The notes beneath the pieces were generated by a model that saw only the letters and a list, made by a program, of their open reading frames with translations, did not search any database and was not told where the DNA came from. The position numbers and the translations under genes are program-made. Shown one piece after another: positions 1 to 6,322 of a stretch of 8,091 bases of DNA. Position 1 is the first letter of the stretch. Every line of letters begins with the position of its first letter. The stretch comes from Nitrospira sp. GTDB lineage: Bacteria > Nitrospirota > Nitrospiria > Nitrospirales > Nitrospiraceae. Location of the stretch: the NCBI GenBank assembly GCA_015904055.1, contig JABMDE010000207.1:1-8091 (forward strand), read 5' to 3'.

Positions 1-128
1 AACGGGCAGAGAACCGAGGACACCGGCCTGGCCGGCAGTAACGGGACAAAGTCATGTGGGCGGCCGTTCCGATCGGTGGAAATAATCACCCAACGGCCTA
101 CGATGGGATCGCGTCGCAAATCAGGCAT
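1..128 (-). CDS. galT: Galactose-1-phosphate uridylyltransferase, N-terminal part (cut by window edge)
   Basis: Only the first 42 codons are inside the window. The protein opens [18 protein letters not shown] and continues with DRNGRPHDF, the characteristic N-terminus of GalT-type UDP-glucose--hexose-1-phosphate uridylyltransferases. At the edge it reads LCP followed by a codon beginning TT, which fits the CPFC zinc-binding motif expected at this point in the family. GalT exchanges UMP between UDP-glucose and galactose-1-phosphate in the cytoplasmic Leloir pathway; some bacterial relatives act on other hexose phosphates. The ATG start is well supported by a strong Shine-Dalgarno sequence 5 nt upstream. 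It lies 48 bp downstream of the GH57 gene on the same strand, so the two are probably cotranscribed and may link glucan breakdown to sugar-nucleotide metabolism. The catalytic HxH region is outside the window, so the exact substrate is uncertain. Confidence 0.88.
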   Translation of the reverse strand, partial: MPDLRRDPIVGRWVIISTDRNGRPHDFVPLLPARPVSSVLCP

Positions 129-176
129 CTTTTCTCCTCCTCCCCTTACCCCTCACTCTTTACTCCTTACCACCCG
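129..176 (-). repeat. Purine-rich low-complexity intergenic tract
   Basis: The whole 48-bp GH57-galT gap is almost pure purine on the minus strand, built from degenerate words such as GGTAAGGAGTAAAG and GAGTGAGGGGTAAGG. The 10-mer GAGTGAGGGG (plus-strand CCCCTCACTC, 149-158) recurs exactly at 4113-4122 in the amgK-murU gap, in the same orientation. This suggests a dispersed intergenic repeat family rather than chance composition. The distal end also supplies the galT Shine-Dalgarno sequence. Confidence 0.5.
134..141 (-). promoter_or_regulatory. Strong ribosome binding site for galT
   Basis: On the minus strand the sequence AGGAGGAG ends 5 nt before the galT ATG at 128-126. It is a near-perfect Shine-Dalgarno match and fixes the galT start. 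It is embedded in a longer purine-rich tract that fills the gap between the GH57 stop codon and galT. Confidence 0.75.
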
Positions 177-2381
177 TTACACTCGCCACATGGTGGCATC
201 GAATTCCGGCCCTGGTACGGTCAATCGTGCAGGCCGCTGATGCGGGTAACGGGACACTTCGAGCCCGTGCTCCACGATGACGATCGACATCCGCACGTCC
301 TGTCCGGGCTCGAGCTGCAGATCTTTCCAGGGGAGGGCGAGCTCCACCACGCGGCTGCGGCAAATTGAGCGGTAGGGCCCGATCTCCATCCACGTGTCCG
401 GTCCGGTTGCTTGAGACACCATAAAATGATCCGGGCCAGACGGGTCCAGGGTGAACGCAAGTCGAAACGTATGGTGCGGGCCATGCAACGTGATGTCTAC
501 ACGCATGTCGGGGTGCCGTGCCTGTGCTGCTTCGTCGAAGTCAAACCGGAGGGACAGCCACTCATGGCTCCAGCAGAATCGGACGCCAGTGAATAGACCA
601 TCTGCTTTCCACATGGCGCCCAGCGGCGGCTGGGTGTTGATGGTCCCTGCTCCTCGCCACTCAAAAAAATCGGTGACCACTCCATCAATCGTCGGGGACA
701 GCAACGAGCGTGGCTGCACGACACTCTCGGCCTCAGGCACGAAGGCTGCCGTGCAAATCGGCCGACTCAGCTGATCCGGCGGCGTCAGGCCCATATGCAT
801 CCACACGTTGCGAAGATGCGCTCTGAACAGCCGGTCGAATTCCGATTTGAAGTCTGTTTCGAAATCATCGCCATACCACCAGAACCAGTCGCTGCCCTCC
901 GCGGCGTAGAGTTCGTTCCACGCCGCCCGCGCGCGGTCCGGTGGAAGATTTGGTGCGAGGGCTGCAAGGCGCGCCCTGGTGTGGCCCAGGATCTCCCAGC
1001 CTCGATTGTCCTCCTCATGGCCGATCCAGATTTTATAGTCGGTATTGATCCATGAGCCGGAATGCAGACAGGACAGATGCTGTGAGGGAGGCGCCGCCGT
1101 CATCGCCTCGGAGACAGTTGTGGATTGGACCGTGACGCTGTGTTCCTGATCCAGGGTGCGTTGTGAAAAAGCGGAATACAGGAGGGAGAGAAATCGCTCG
1201 CCGCCGTCATGGTAATGCTCCCAAGGATTTTCTCCGTCCAGGATCACGCCGATGACGATCTCCTCCTGTGCCGTCTCCCGGACGATGTGCCGCAGCCGCC
1301 GGAGTACATCGTCGGCGGCGGATTCCGGCGTCGTCTTGTGGTACACAAATCCGAACGCGTCGGATATGTCCCGGTCTCGAAACAGCATGGTCAATTCTTG
1401 CCCGGACAGTCCGACCCGATAGAACCGGTAGAGTGAGCCTTGCCGATTCCATGGCCGTCCTTCCAACTCCATTGAACGGGCGAGGATGCCTTCATCCGTC
1501 CCCAGCCAGCGCAGACCGGTGTCATGGATGAGGGGGAGCAGTTCGGGGCAGACTGACCCTTCCGACGGCCATAAGCCAGCCGGCGCGCGGCCGAAGGTCG
1601 TGCTGTGATAGTCGACGGCCAGCCGGAGTTGGGCCGCGGCATCTTCCGGGGCATGGAATCGAGCCGGCAGCGGCAGATCAGGTCTGGCGCGCCGGGTGAG
1701 GTCGGTATCGATGACGAGCGGGAGAATCGGATGAAAGAAGGGCGTCGTCGTCAACTCGATTTGCCCCCGTTCCAAGAGCTGTCGATAGAGAGGGACGATT
1801 TCGCGCATGGTTGCGAGTTGGAGCGCCAACACTTCCTGTTTCTCTTCTTCTGTAAAGCCTCGATTCTTGTTGCGTAGCGCGGCCAAGCGGGGATAGCGAG
1901 CGACGGCGCCATAGCCGAACCAGGCGAGATTGTGCCAGACTTGCAGATCCAGAAAGTCCTGAACGGAGAACCGTTCGGCCAGGTGTTGAAGATCCTGCCC
2001 CCGTATATCGATTCCACGCTTCACCAGCAATTCATGGTAGCGCGGGTACGGACGCACCATTGTGGCCCAATTGGCCGAAAAGAAATGGCGGATCAGAAAG
2101 GCTTGTTCTTCGTCGGTCAGGTCGGCGGCAGGCCGTTGTGCATGTTCGAGAAAGAGATCACGTACGGCGCCGGTGCCGATCTCTTGGAGTTGCAGCAGGA
2201 GTGATGGGGTAAAGTTGAACGTCGCATGCACAGCTGGAAATTGCTCCAGCAGGTACGCCATGTCGAAGTAGGCTTTGGTCGCATGGAGCCGAACCCAGGG
2301 CATACTGGCCGATCCTGCCACCGGATCGGTGTAGTACGGCTGGTGCATATGCCACACGAAACAGACGTGGGCGCGCTTCAT
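177..2381 (-). CDS. Glycoside hydrolase family 57 alpha-glucan-active enzyme with C-terminal extension
   Basis: The 734-residue protein shows the five conserved GH57 regions in order: HMHQP (11-15), GQIEL (206-210), GLWPSEGS (269-276), ILDGENPWE (380-388) and GSWINTDYKIWIG (442-454). By analogy with characterised GH57 enzymes, Glu274 is the catalytic nucleophile and Asp382 the general acid/base. The pattern is closest to amylopullulanase/alpha-amylase-type members, so it probably hydrolyses or rearranges alpha-1,4 or alpha-1,6 glucans such as glycogen; exact activity cannot be assigned. Residues from about 555 to the end look like a separate beta-rich domain (alternating hydrophobic strands, aromatic residues), possibly glucan-binding. 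No signal peptide is visible, so it is probably cytoplasmic. I chose the ATG giving MKRAHVCFVWHMHQP. A TTG nine codons upstream (2408) is in frame, but its codons fall inside a palindrome and it has no ribosome binding site; the ATG also lacks a clear one. Confidence 0.88.
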   Translation of the reverse strand: MKRAHVCFVWHMHQPYYTDPVAGSASMPWVRLHATKAYFDMAYLLEQFPAVHATFNFTPSLLLQLQEIGTGAVRDLFLEHAQRPAADLTDEEQAFLIRHFFSANWATMVRPYPRYHELLVKRGIDIRGQDLQHLAERFSVQDFLDLQVWHNLAWFGYGAVARYPRLAALRNKNRGFTEEEKQEVLALQLATMREIVPLYRQLLERGQIELTTTPFFHPILPLVIDTDLTRRARPDLPLPARFHAPEDAAAQLRLAVDYHSTTFGRAPAGLWPSEGSVCPELLPLIHDTGLRWLGTDEGILARSMELEGRPWNRQGSLYRFYRVGLSGQELTMLFRDRDISDAFGFVYHKTTPESAADDVLRRLRHIVRETAQEEIVIGVILDGENPWEHYHDGGERFLSLLYSAFSQRTLDQEHSVTVQSTTVSEAMTAAPPSQHLSCLHSGSWINTDYKIWIGHEEDNRGWEILGHTRARLAALAPNLPPDRARAAWNELYAAEGSDWFWWYGDDFETDFKSEFDRLFRAHLRNVWMHMGLTPPDQLSRPICTAAFVPEAESVVQPRSLLSPTIDGVVTDFFEWRGAGTINTQPPLGAMWKADGLFTGVRFCWSHEWLSLRFDFDEAAQARHPDMRVDITLHGPHHTFRLAFTLDPSGPDHFMVSQATGPDTWMEIGPYRSICRSRVVELALPWKDLQLEPGQDVRMSIVIVEHGLEVSRYPHQRPARLTVPGPEFDATMWRV

Positions 2382-2386
2382 TGGGG

Positions 2387-2403
2387 AAACAATTCCATTG
2401 TTT
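2387..2403. repeat. 17-bp palindrome before the GH57 start
   Basis: The sequence AAACAATTCCATTGTTT has perfect 7-bp arms around a 3-nt centre. It ends 5 bp upstream of the GH57 ATG on the minus strand. It could be an operator for a dimeric repressor, or a small hairpin in the 5' leader of the GH57 mRNA. The sequence alone cannot decide between these. Confidence 0.55.
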
Positions 2404-2413
2404 AACAAAGTAT

Positions 2414-2441
2414 GTCATAGGGATAGGGGGCATGCAATCAA
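2414..2441 (-). promoter_or_regulatory. Weak candidate sigma-70 promoter for the GH57-galT genes
   Basis: On the minus strand TTGATT (2441-2436) and TATGAC (2419-2414) are separated by 16 bp, each matching 4 of 6 consensus bases. A start point about 7 nt downstream would fall near 2407, giving a leader of about 25 nt that contains the 2387-2403 palindrome. The match is modest, and its main support is its position in the divergent gap. Confidence 0.25.
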
Positions 2442-2471
2442 CGGCGGTATTTGCCGACGTCTTCTCGCTGG

Positions 2472-2477
2472 AAAGGA
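2472..2477 (+). promoter_or_regulatory. Ribosome binding site deciding the vanZ-like start
   Basis: AAAGGA lies 6 nt before the GTG at 2484. The in-frame TTG at 2451 has no comparable site, so this motif favours GTG 2484 as the start of the VanZ-family gene. Confidence 0.55.
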
Positions 2478-2483
2478 AACGCG

Positions 2484-2894
2484 GTGAGCGTATTGCTTCG
2501 ATACTGGGTGCCGGTATGCGCCTATGCCGGACTGATTTTTTATTTGTCGTCGCAGCCCCATCCGGAAGACGATCTTCCGTTGTTCGTCTTGTCTTTCAGT
2601 GACAAGGCACTGCATGTGATCGAATATGCGGTATTGGGAGGGCTGTGCTATCGGGCCTTGTGTTGGGGGACGAACGAGTCATGGGGAAACAGGGCCTTGC
2701 CGCTCGCCGTATTTTTCACATCCTTGTATGGTATGAGCGATGAGATCCATCAATCGTTCGTGCCGTTTCGAGACTCAAGCTGGCTCGATTGGGTGGCTGA
2801 TACTATCGGTGCGGCCATCGGCGCAGCGGTCATGTCTCGTCTCGACAGTCTGTGGCCAGTGAGTTCGGCATCGACCGCACGCGGCAAGCGCTGA
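2484..2894 (+). CDS. VanZ-family integral membrane protein
   Basis: The 136-residue protein has about four hydrophobic segments (roughly 4-22, 41-60, 70-84 and 101-118). It carries the VanZ-like signature: SDKALHVIEY (39-48) after the first loop, then DEIHQSFVPFR (86-96), followed by an Asp (102) and a Gly-rich last helix ADTIGAAIGAA. It belongs in the inner membrane. The family is named for VanZ of the Tn1546 vancomycin cluster, which gives low-level teicoplanin resistance, but most chromosomal members have no proven biochemical role. The GTG start is preferred because it has a ribosome binding site and places the first helix right at the N-terminus; an in-frame TTG at 2451 would add 11 residues. 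It diverges from the GH57 gene and lies 56 bp before the AmgK-like kinase gene, whose promoter begins 17 bp after this stop. The context suggests a cell-envelope role. Confidence 0.82.
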   Translation: MSVLLRYWVPVCAYAGLIFYLSSQPHPEDDLPLFVLSFSDKALHVIEYAVLGGLCYRALCWGTNESWGNRALPLAVFFTSLYGMSDEIHQSFVPFRDSSWLDWVADTIGAAIGAAVMSRLDSLWPVSSASTARGKR

Positions 2895-2911
2895 TCGATT
2901 GTGCGGTCTTC

Positions 2912-2940
2912 GTGACAAGTTCGAGGACCCCCGCTATAAT
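2912..2940 (+). promoter_or_regulatory. Near-consensus sigma-70 promoter for the AmgK-like gene
   Basis: A -35 element GTGACA (2912-2917, 5 of 6 consensus bases) is followed by an optimal 17-bp spacer and a perfect -10 element TATAAT (2935-2940). The ATG of the downstream kinase gene begins at 2951, only 10 bp after the -10 box. Transcription would therefore start at or within a few bases of the start codon, giving a leaderless or nearly leaderless mRNA. No Shine-Dalgarno sequence is present before that ATG, which agrees with this reading. Confidence 0.7.
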
Positions 2941-2950
2941 CCGCCCCATT

Positions 2951-4054
2951 ATGACGACTGTGAATCCTGCCCCTCCCAAAGCTCCGCTTGCTCCGCCGGA
3001 TCAAACGCTCGTGGCGCGGACCGTTGAAGCGCATCTTGCTCCCGGCTTGATCTTGCGAGGGATGACGCCGTTGGCTGGTGATGCGTCCAATCGGCGCTAT
3101 TACCGTGTGGCTCTTGCAGGCGGACCTCCTCATTCCCTGATCCTGATGCAGTTGGCCGAGCCGGAAGCATTCAAACAGTCCGAAGAGGCTGTGAGCGGCG
3201 CCACACATCGGATTGTTGAGTTGCCCTTTCTCAACATCATGGCGCATTTGACGAAGGCCGGGGTGTCGGTGCCGACACTGTATTGTTACGATCAGGAGGC
3301 TGGACTGTTGTATTTGGAGGATTTCGGCGACGTGACGTTGGCGGAAGCCGTCAGCGTGGTGGACGCGCCCGGTTTGGAATCCAGATACAAACAGGCCATT
3401 GATGTGTTAGTGCAGATGCAGCTCAAGGGAACCACACCTGCCGATCCGGGGTGTCTGGCATTTCACCGCAGTTTCGATGCGCCGCTGCTCCTGTGGGAGT
3501 TCGATCATTTTCTGGAGTATGGCATCGTGGCGCGCCAGGGCAAGCCGATGTGCGCCGACGACTGGATGCCGATCCGCCGCGAGTTTGAACAGATTGCGGA
3601 TCTGTTGGCCGGCCAGCCGCGTGTCTTCGTGCATCGGGATTACCATTCACGCAATCTGATGGTTGATGGAGCACGGCTCGGCGTGATCGATTTTCAAGAC
3701 GCGCTGATGGGGCCGTCGACCTATGACTTGGCGTCGATCTTACGGGATGCCTATATCCAGCTCGATGAATCGCTGGTTGACGTCCTGGTCGAGTACTATC
3801 TCGATCAATTAGCCGAACATCGCTTTGTGTGGGCCAATCGTGCCGCCTTTCGACGCCTGTTCGATCTCACCAGCATCCAGCGCAATCTCAAAGCAGCCGG
3901 GCGGTTTGTGTATATCGATCGCGTCAAAGGCAATCCAAAATTCCTGGCAGACATTCCTCGTGTCTTGGGCTATGTCAAACGCAACCTCCAGAAGTATCCA
4001 GAATTGGAGACGCTCCGAACGCATCTCACTCCGTACGTGCCGGAACTGCAGTAG
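2951..4054 (+). CDS. amgK: AmgK-like aminoglycoside-phosphotransferase-fold sugar kinase
   Basis: The 367-residue protein has the APH/choline-kinase fold signature. The catalytic loop is VHRDYHSRNLM (227-237), with Asp230 as catalytic base and Asn235 as metal ligand, and the metal-binding loop is VIDFQDALMGPSTYDLASIL (245-264). An N-terminal motif, TPLAGDASNRRYYRV (39-53), matches the nucleotide-binding start of AmgK-type kinases. AmgK phosphorylates N-acetylmuramate and N-acetylglucosamine at the anomeric carbon, the first salvage step after peptidoglycan turnover in organisms such as Pseudomonas putida. The next gene encodes a MurU-like nucleotidyltransferase, the enzyme that acts after AmgK, which supports the assignment. 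The frame is open upstream to 2852, but that part overlaps the VanZ gene; the ATG at 2951 follows a strong promoter and fits the family N-terminus. Other sugar 1-kinase specificities remain possible. Confidence 0.78.
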   Translation: MTTVNPAPPKAPLAPPDQTLVARTVEAHLAPGLILRGMTPLAGDASNRRYYRVALAGGPPHSLILMQLAEPEAFKQSEEAVSGATHRIVELPFLNIMAHLTKAGVSVPTLYCYDQEAGLLYLEDFGDVTLAEAVSVVDAPGLESRYKQAIDVLVQMQLKGTTPADPGCLAFHRSFDAPLLLWEFDHFLEYGIVARQGKPMCADDWMPIRREFEQIADLLAGQPRVFVHRDYHSRNLMVDGARLGVIDFQDALMGPSTYDLASILRDAYIQLDESLVDVLVEYYLDQLAEHRFVWANRAAFRRLFDLTSIQRNLKAAGRFVYIDRVKGNPKFLADIPRVLGYVKRNLQKYPELETLRTHLTPYVPELQ

Positions 4055-4057
4055 TCA

Positions 4058-4141
4058 GTGAAGGGGAAGGGGTTAGGGGTGAAGAGACAAAGCGCCCATC
4101 AACCGATGTTCTCCCCTCACTCCTCATGCCTCACCCCTTAC
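4058..4141. repeat. Purine-rich imperfect inverted repeat in the amgK-murU gap
   Basis: The 95-bp gap holds a G-rich arm (three GGGG runs at 4063-4079) and a C-rich arm (4112-4138). AGGGGTGA (4075-4082) is complementary to TCACCCCT (4131-4138). Alternatively, GTG plus AGGGGA (4058-4067, one bulged A) can pair with TCCCCTCAC (4112-4120). Mutually exclusive hairpins are therefore possible. No U-tract follows, so it does not look like a standard terminator. CCCCTCACTC at 4113-4122 is also found at 149-158. Confidence 0.5.
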
Positions 4142-4149
4142 GGTTTGCC

Positions 4150-4899
4150 ATGAAAGCCATGATCCTTGCGGCGGGGCTCGGAACCCGCCTCAGACCACTG
4201 ACCAATACGATGCCCAAGCCGCTGCTTCCCGTCGGCGGGACGCCGCTGATCGCCTGGAATTTATTGCTGCTGAAGCGTTATGGGTTTCATGATGTGGTCA
4301 TCAATCTGCATTATCTTGGCCCCATGATCGAACAGGCGCTGGGCGACGGTTCGCAGTTCGGCCTTCGTATTATCTACTCGCGTGAGCCGATGATTCTTGG
4401 GACAGGCGGGGGGATCAAGCAGGCGGAGCCGTATTTTTCAGGTGAACCGGTGCTGGTACTGAACGGAGATACCCTCGTCGAATTGGATCTCACGACGCTC
4501 TGGGCGTTCCATCATGCAAACCATGCAGCGGCGACATTGGTGTTGCGGGAAGATCCCGATGCCGCCGGCTGGGGGTTGGTGGAGGTGGGAGCGGAGAATC
4601 GGATCGTGCGCATTACGGGAAAAGGCCTTTCATCGCCGGGTCCGACTATCCCACGGATGTTTGCCGGAATCCATATTGTGAATCCCAGGTTGCTGCGTCA
4701 GGTGCCAAAGGGTGTAGCGTCGTCGATCATCGATCCCTATGTGGCAGCCATCACGCGAGGCGAGGCCGTGCTTGGGTATGATCTGAAGGGATACTGGTCT
4801 GATATCGGAACCGCCGAACGGTACGGGCAGGCGGAGCACGATGTGCGAGCAGGGTTGATACGGTTGGACGATCGGAAGTCTGCCGGTGTGCAGACATAA
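4150..4899 (+). CDS. murU: MurU-like sugar-1-phosphate nucleotidyltransferase
   Basis: The 249-residue protein is a GT-A-fold nucleotidyltransferase. The signature AAGLGTRLRPLT (7-18) with PKP (22-24) binds the nucleotide phosphates. LGTGGGI (83-89) is the base/sugar-contact loop and is closer to MurU's TGGGI than to the GTAGAI form of many mannose-1-phosphate guanylyltransferases. NGD (105-107) supplies a metal-binding Asp107, and YWSDIGT (215-221) a second Asp218. MurU converts MurNAc-1-phosphate plus UTP to UDP-MurNAc, bypassing de novo MurA/MurB synthesis. The AmgK-like gene just upstream supports this role. The protein is somewhat longer than Pseudomonas MurU. The ATG at 4150 gives the conserved MKAMILAAG start but has no visible Shine-Dalgarno sequence; an in-frame ATG at 4126 also lacks one. 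Specificity for another sugar-1-phosphate is the main alternative. Confidence 0.75.
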   Translation: MKAMILAAGLGTRLRPLTNTMPKPLLPVGGTPLIAWNLLLLKRYGFHDVVINLHYLGPMIEQALGDGSQFGLRIIYSREPMILGTGGGIKQAEPYFSGEPVLVLNGDTLVELDLTTLWAFHHANHAAATLVLREDPDAAGWGLVEVGAENRIVRITGKGLSSPGPTIPRMFAGIHIVNPRLLRQVPKGVASSIIDPYVAAITRGEAVLGYDLKGYWSDIGTAERYGQAEHDVRAGLIRLDDRKSAGVQT

Positions 4900-4911
4900 C
4901 GGCTTGCGCCG
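4900..4911. other. Short hairpin in the convergent murU/regulator gap
   Basis: CGGC-TTGC-GCCG immediately follows the murU stop codon. The stem has only 4 bp and no T-tract follows, so it is at best a weak termination or pausing signal in the 26-bp gap between two convergent genes. Confidence 0.2.
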
Positions 4912-4925
4912 GTCCTCGTATTCTC

Positions 4926-6299
4926 TCACTCCTGCCTAGTTTTTTGCTGCTTGATCAACCGAAGTAGATAGGTGCGTTGAAGTTTGAGAAACTCGGCGGC
5001 TTTCGTTTGATTGCCGTTCGCCCGCTCAATAGCGCGGTCGATGATGTATCGGCCGTGTTCCTGCATAGATTCGTGGTAGGGCAAATCCAGATAGGACAGA
5101 GCGTTGTTGTCCTGGGCGCGAAGTCCCGCGTCCTCCGGCAGCAGAGCCAGCACCGCCGGTTCAATGGTGTCCGTGGGGCTGAGAACGACGGCGCGGGCGA
5201 TCACATTGTCCAACTCACGGATGTTTCCGGGCCATGGATAGCGGGTGAGCGCATCGAGCGCAGCGGGGCTGAGGGTCATGCCGGGCCGGTTCGCATCTTT
5301 GGTATGCCGGTCGAGGAAGAACTGTGCCAAGGCCGGGATGTCTCCGCGGCGCTCCCGAAGGGGCGGGAGTGTGAGAGTGATGACGTTCAGGCGGAAATAG
5401 AGATCTTCGCGGAACTGCCCGGCTTTCACCGCCTTCTTCAGATCTTTGTTTGTGGCGGCGATGATGCGGATATTGACCGAAACGTTTTTGGCACCACCGA
5501 CACGGTGGAATTCACGGTCTTGCAATACGCGTAGTAGTTTGGCTTGAAGTGACGGCGGCATGTCTCCGATCTCGTCGAGAAAGACCGTGCCGCCATCGGC
5601 CATTTCCAATTTGCCTTTTTGTAGCCGGTCCGCTCCGGTGAAGGCGCCGCGTTCGTGTCCAAACAGTTCATTCTCGAGCAACGTTTCGGTCAACGCCACA
5701 CAGTTGATGACAATGAGCGGCATGGTCTGGCGGGGGCTCCACTGATGAATGGAGCGGGCGAACAGTTCTTTGCCGGTTCCGCTTTCTCCCAGTAACAAGA
5801 CACCGGCGTCTGACTTGGCGGCCCGCTGGGCCGCTTCCTGCACAGATTGTACGGCCGGGCTGCTCCCGACGATGGAGGCATATCGGCCGGCGACCTCGGA
5901 CCGGAGATATGCGACCTGCCGCTGCAGTGAGTCCCGCTCCAGGGCTTTGCGGATGACGATGAGCAGATGATCTTTTTCGAGGGGCTTGGTGAGGAAGTCG
6001 TAGGCGCCTTCTTTCATGGCGTCGACGGCGGCGTCGATCGAGCCGTGGGCCGTCATGACAACGACCGGCACGGTCTCCGTGTGCTTCGACCGGTTCAGTT
6101 GTTTCAGGACATCGAGGCCGGAGAGTTTAGGCAGCGTCAGGTCCAGGAGTACGAGGTGGGGCGATTCTTGCGCGATCTGCTCCAGCGCTTCCCGCCCGTC
6201 CCGTGCCGCCACCGTACTATAGCCGAGGGAGTGGAGCCGGTCTTCCAGCATCGCGACGATATCGGCATCGTCATCGACAATCAATATTTTGGCGGTCAC
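4926..6299 (-). CDS. Sigma-54-dependent response regulator (NtrC family)
   Basis: The 457-residue protein has three domains. The receiver (about 3-120) carries acidic residues Asp10/Asp11, phospho-acceptor Asp53 in LLLDLTLP, Thr83 and Lys105. The AAA+ domain (about 142-380) has Walker A GESGTGKE (171-178), an intact GAFTGA loop (218-223) that contacts sigma-54, Walker B VFLDEIGD (239-246), and the sensor/arginine-finger segment [11 protein letters not shown] (296-306). A Fis-type helix-turn-helix ends the protein (about 411-450, [23 protein letters not shown]). All activation motifs are intact, so it should be a functional enhancer-binding activator of RpoN promoters. No histidine kinase gene is adjacent and no convincing sigma-54 promoter is seen here, so signal and targets are unknown. 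I chose GTG 6299 because it has a good ribosome binding site and gives [11 protein letters not shown]; upstream starts at 6341 (ATG) and 6344 (GTG) lie in an inverted repeat and lack one. Confidence 0.9.
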   Translation of the reverse strand: MTAKILIVDDDADIVAMLEDRLHSLGYSTVAARDGREALEQIAQESPHLVLLDLTLPKLSGLDVLKQLNRSKHTETVPVVVMTAHGSIDAAVDAMKEGAYDFLTKPLEKDHLLIVIRKALERDSLQRQVAYLRSEVAGRYASIVGSSPAVQSVQEAAQRAAKSDAGVLLLGESGTGKELFARSIHQWSPRQTMPLIVINCVALTETLLENELFGHERGAFTGADRLQKGKLEMADGGTVFLDEIGDMPPSLQAKLLRVLQDREFHRVGGAKNVSVNIRIIAATNKDLKKAVKAGQFREDLYFRLNVITLTLPPLRERRGDIPALAQFFLDRHTKDANRPGMTLSPAALDALTRYPWPGNIRELDNVIARAVVLSPTDTIEPAVLALLPEDAGLRAQDNNALSYLDLPYHESMQEHGRYIIDRAIERANGNQTKAAEFLKLQRTYLLRLIKQQKTRQE

Positions 6300-6306
6300 G
6301 TCCTTA

Positions 6307-6314
6307 CCCCTCTC
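6307..6314 (-). promoter_or_regulatory. Ribosome binding site deciding the regulator start
   Basis: On the minus strand GAGAGGGG lies 7 nt before the GTG at 6299-6297. This placement favours the short form of the response regulator over the forms starting at 6341 or 6344, which have no purine-rich site upstream. Confidence 0.55.
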
Positions 6315-6322
6315 GCTCAGAC

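Noticed and set aside
54..368. 104-codon plus-strand open frame at the left edge
   Set aside because: It runs antisense to galT and the end of the GH57 gene and reads through the purine-rich gap; no domain is recognisable.
2852..2950. 5' extension of the kinase reading frame
   Set aside because: It overlaps the end of the VanZ gene and spans the -35/-10 promoter; family homology begins only after 2951.
2750..3247. 165-codon open frame on the minus strand
   Set aside because: It is antisense across the VanZ/AmgK-like junction and covers the strong plus-strand promoter. Its low-complexity Arg/Ser/Gly-rich product resembles no family.
3829..4149. 5' extension of the murU reading frame into the kinase gene
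   Set aside because: The extension overlaps the kinase in another frame and passes through the purine-rich repeat. The conserved nucleotidyltransferase N-terminus begins at 4150.
4977..5534. 185-codon open frame on the plus strand
   Set aside because: It lies wholly antisense to the AAA+ and DNA-binding part of the response regulator, has no recognisable domain and no ribosome binding site, and is best explained by GC-rich codon bias.
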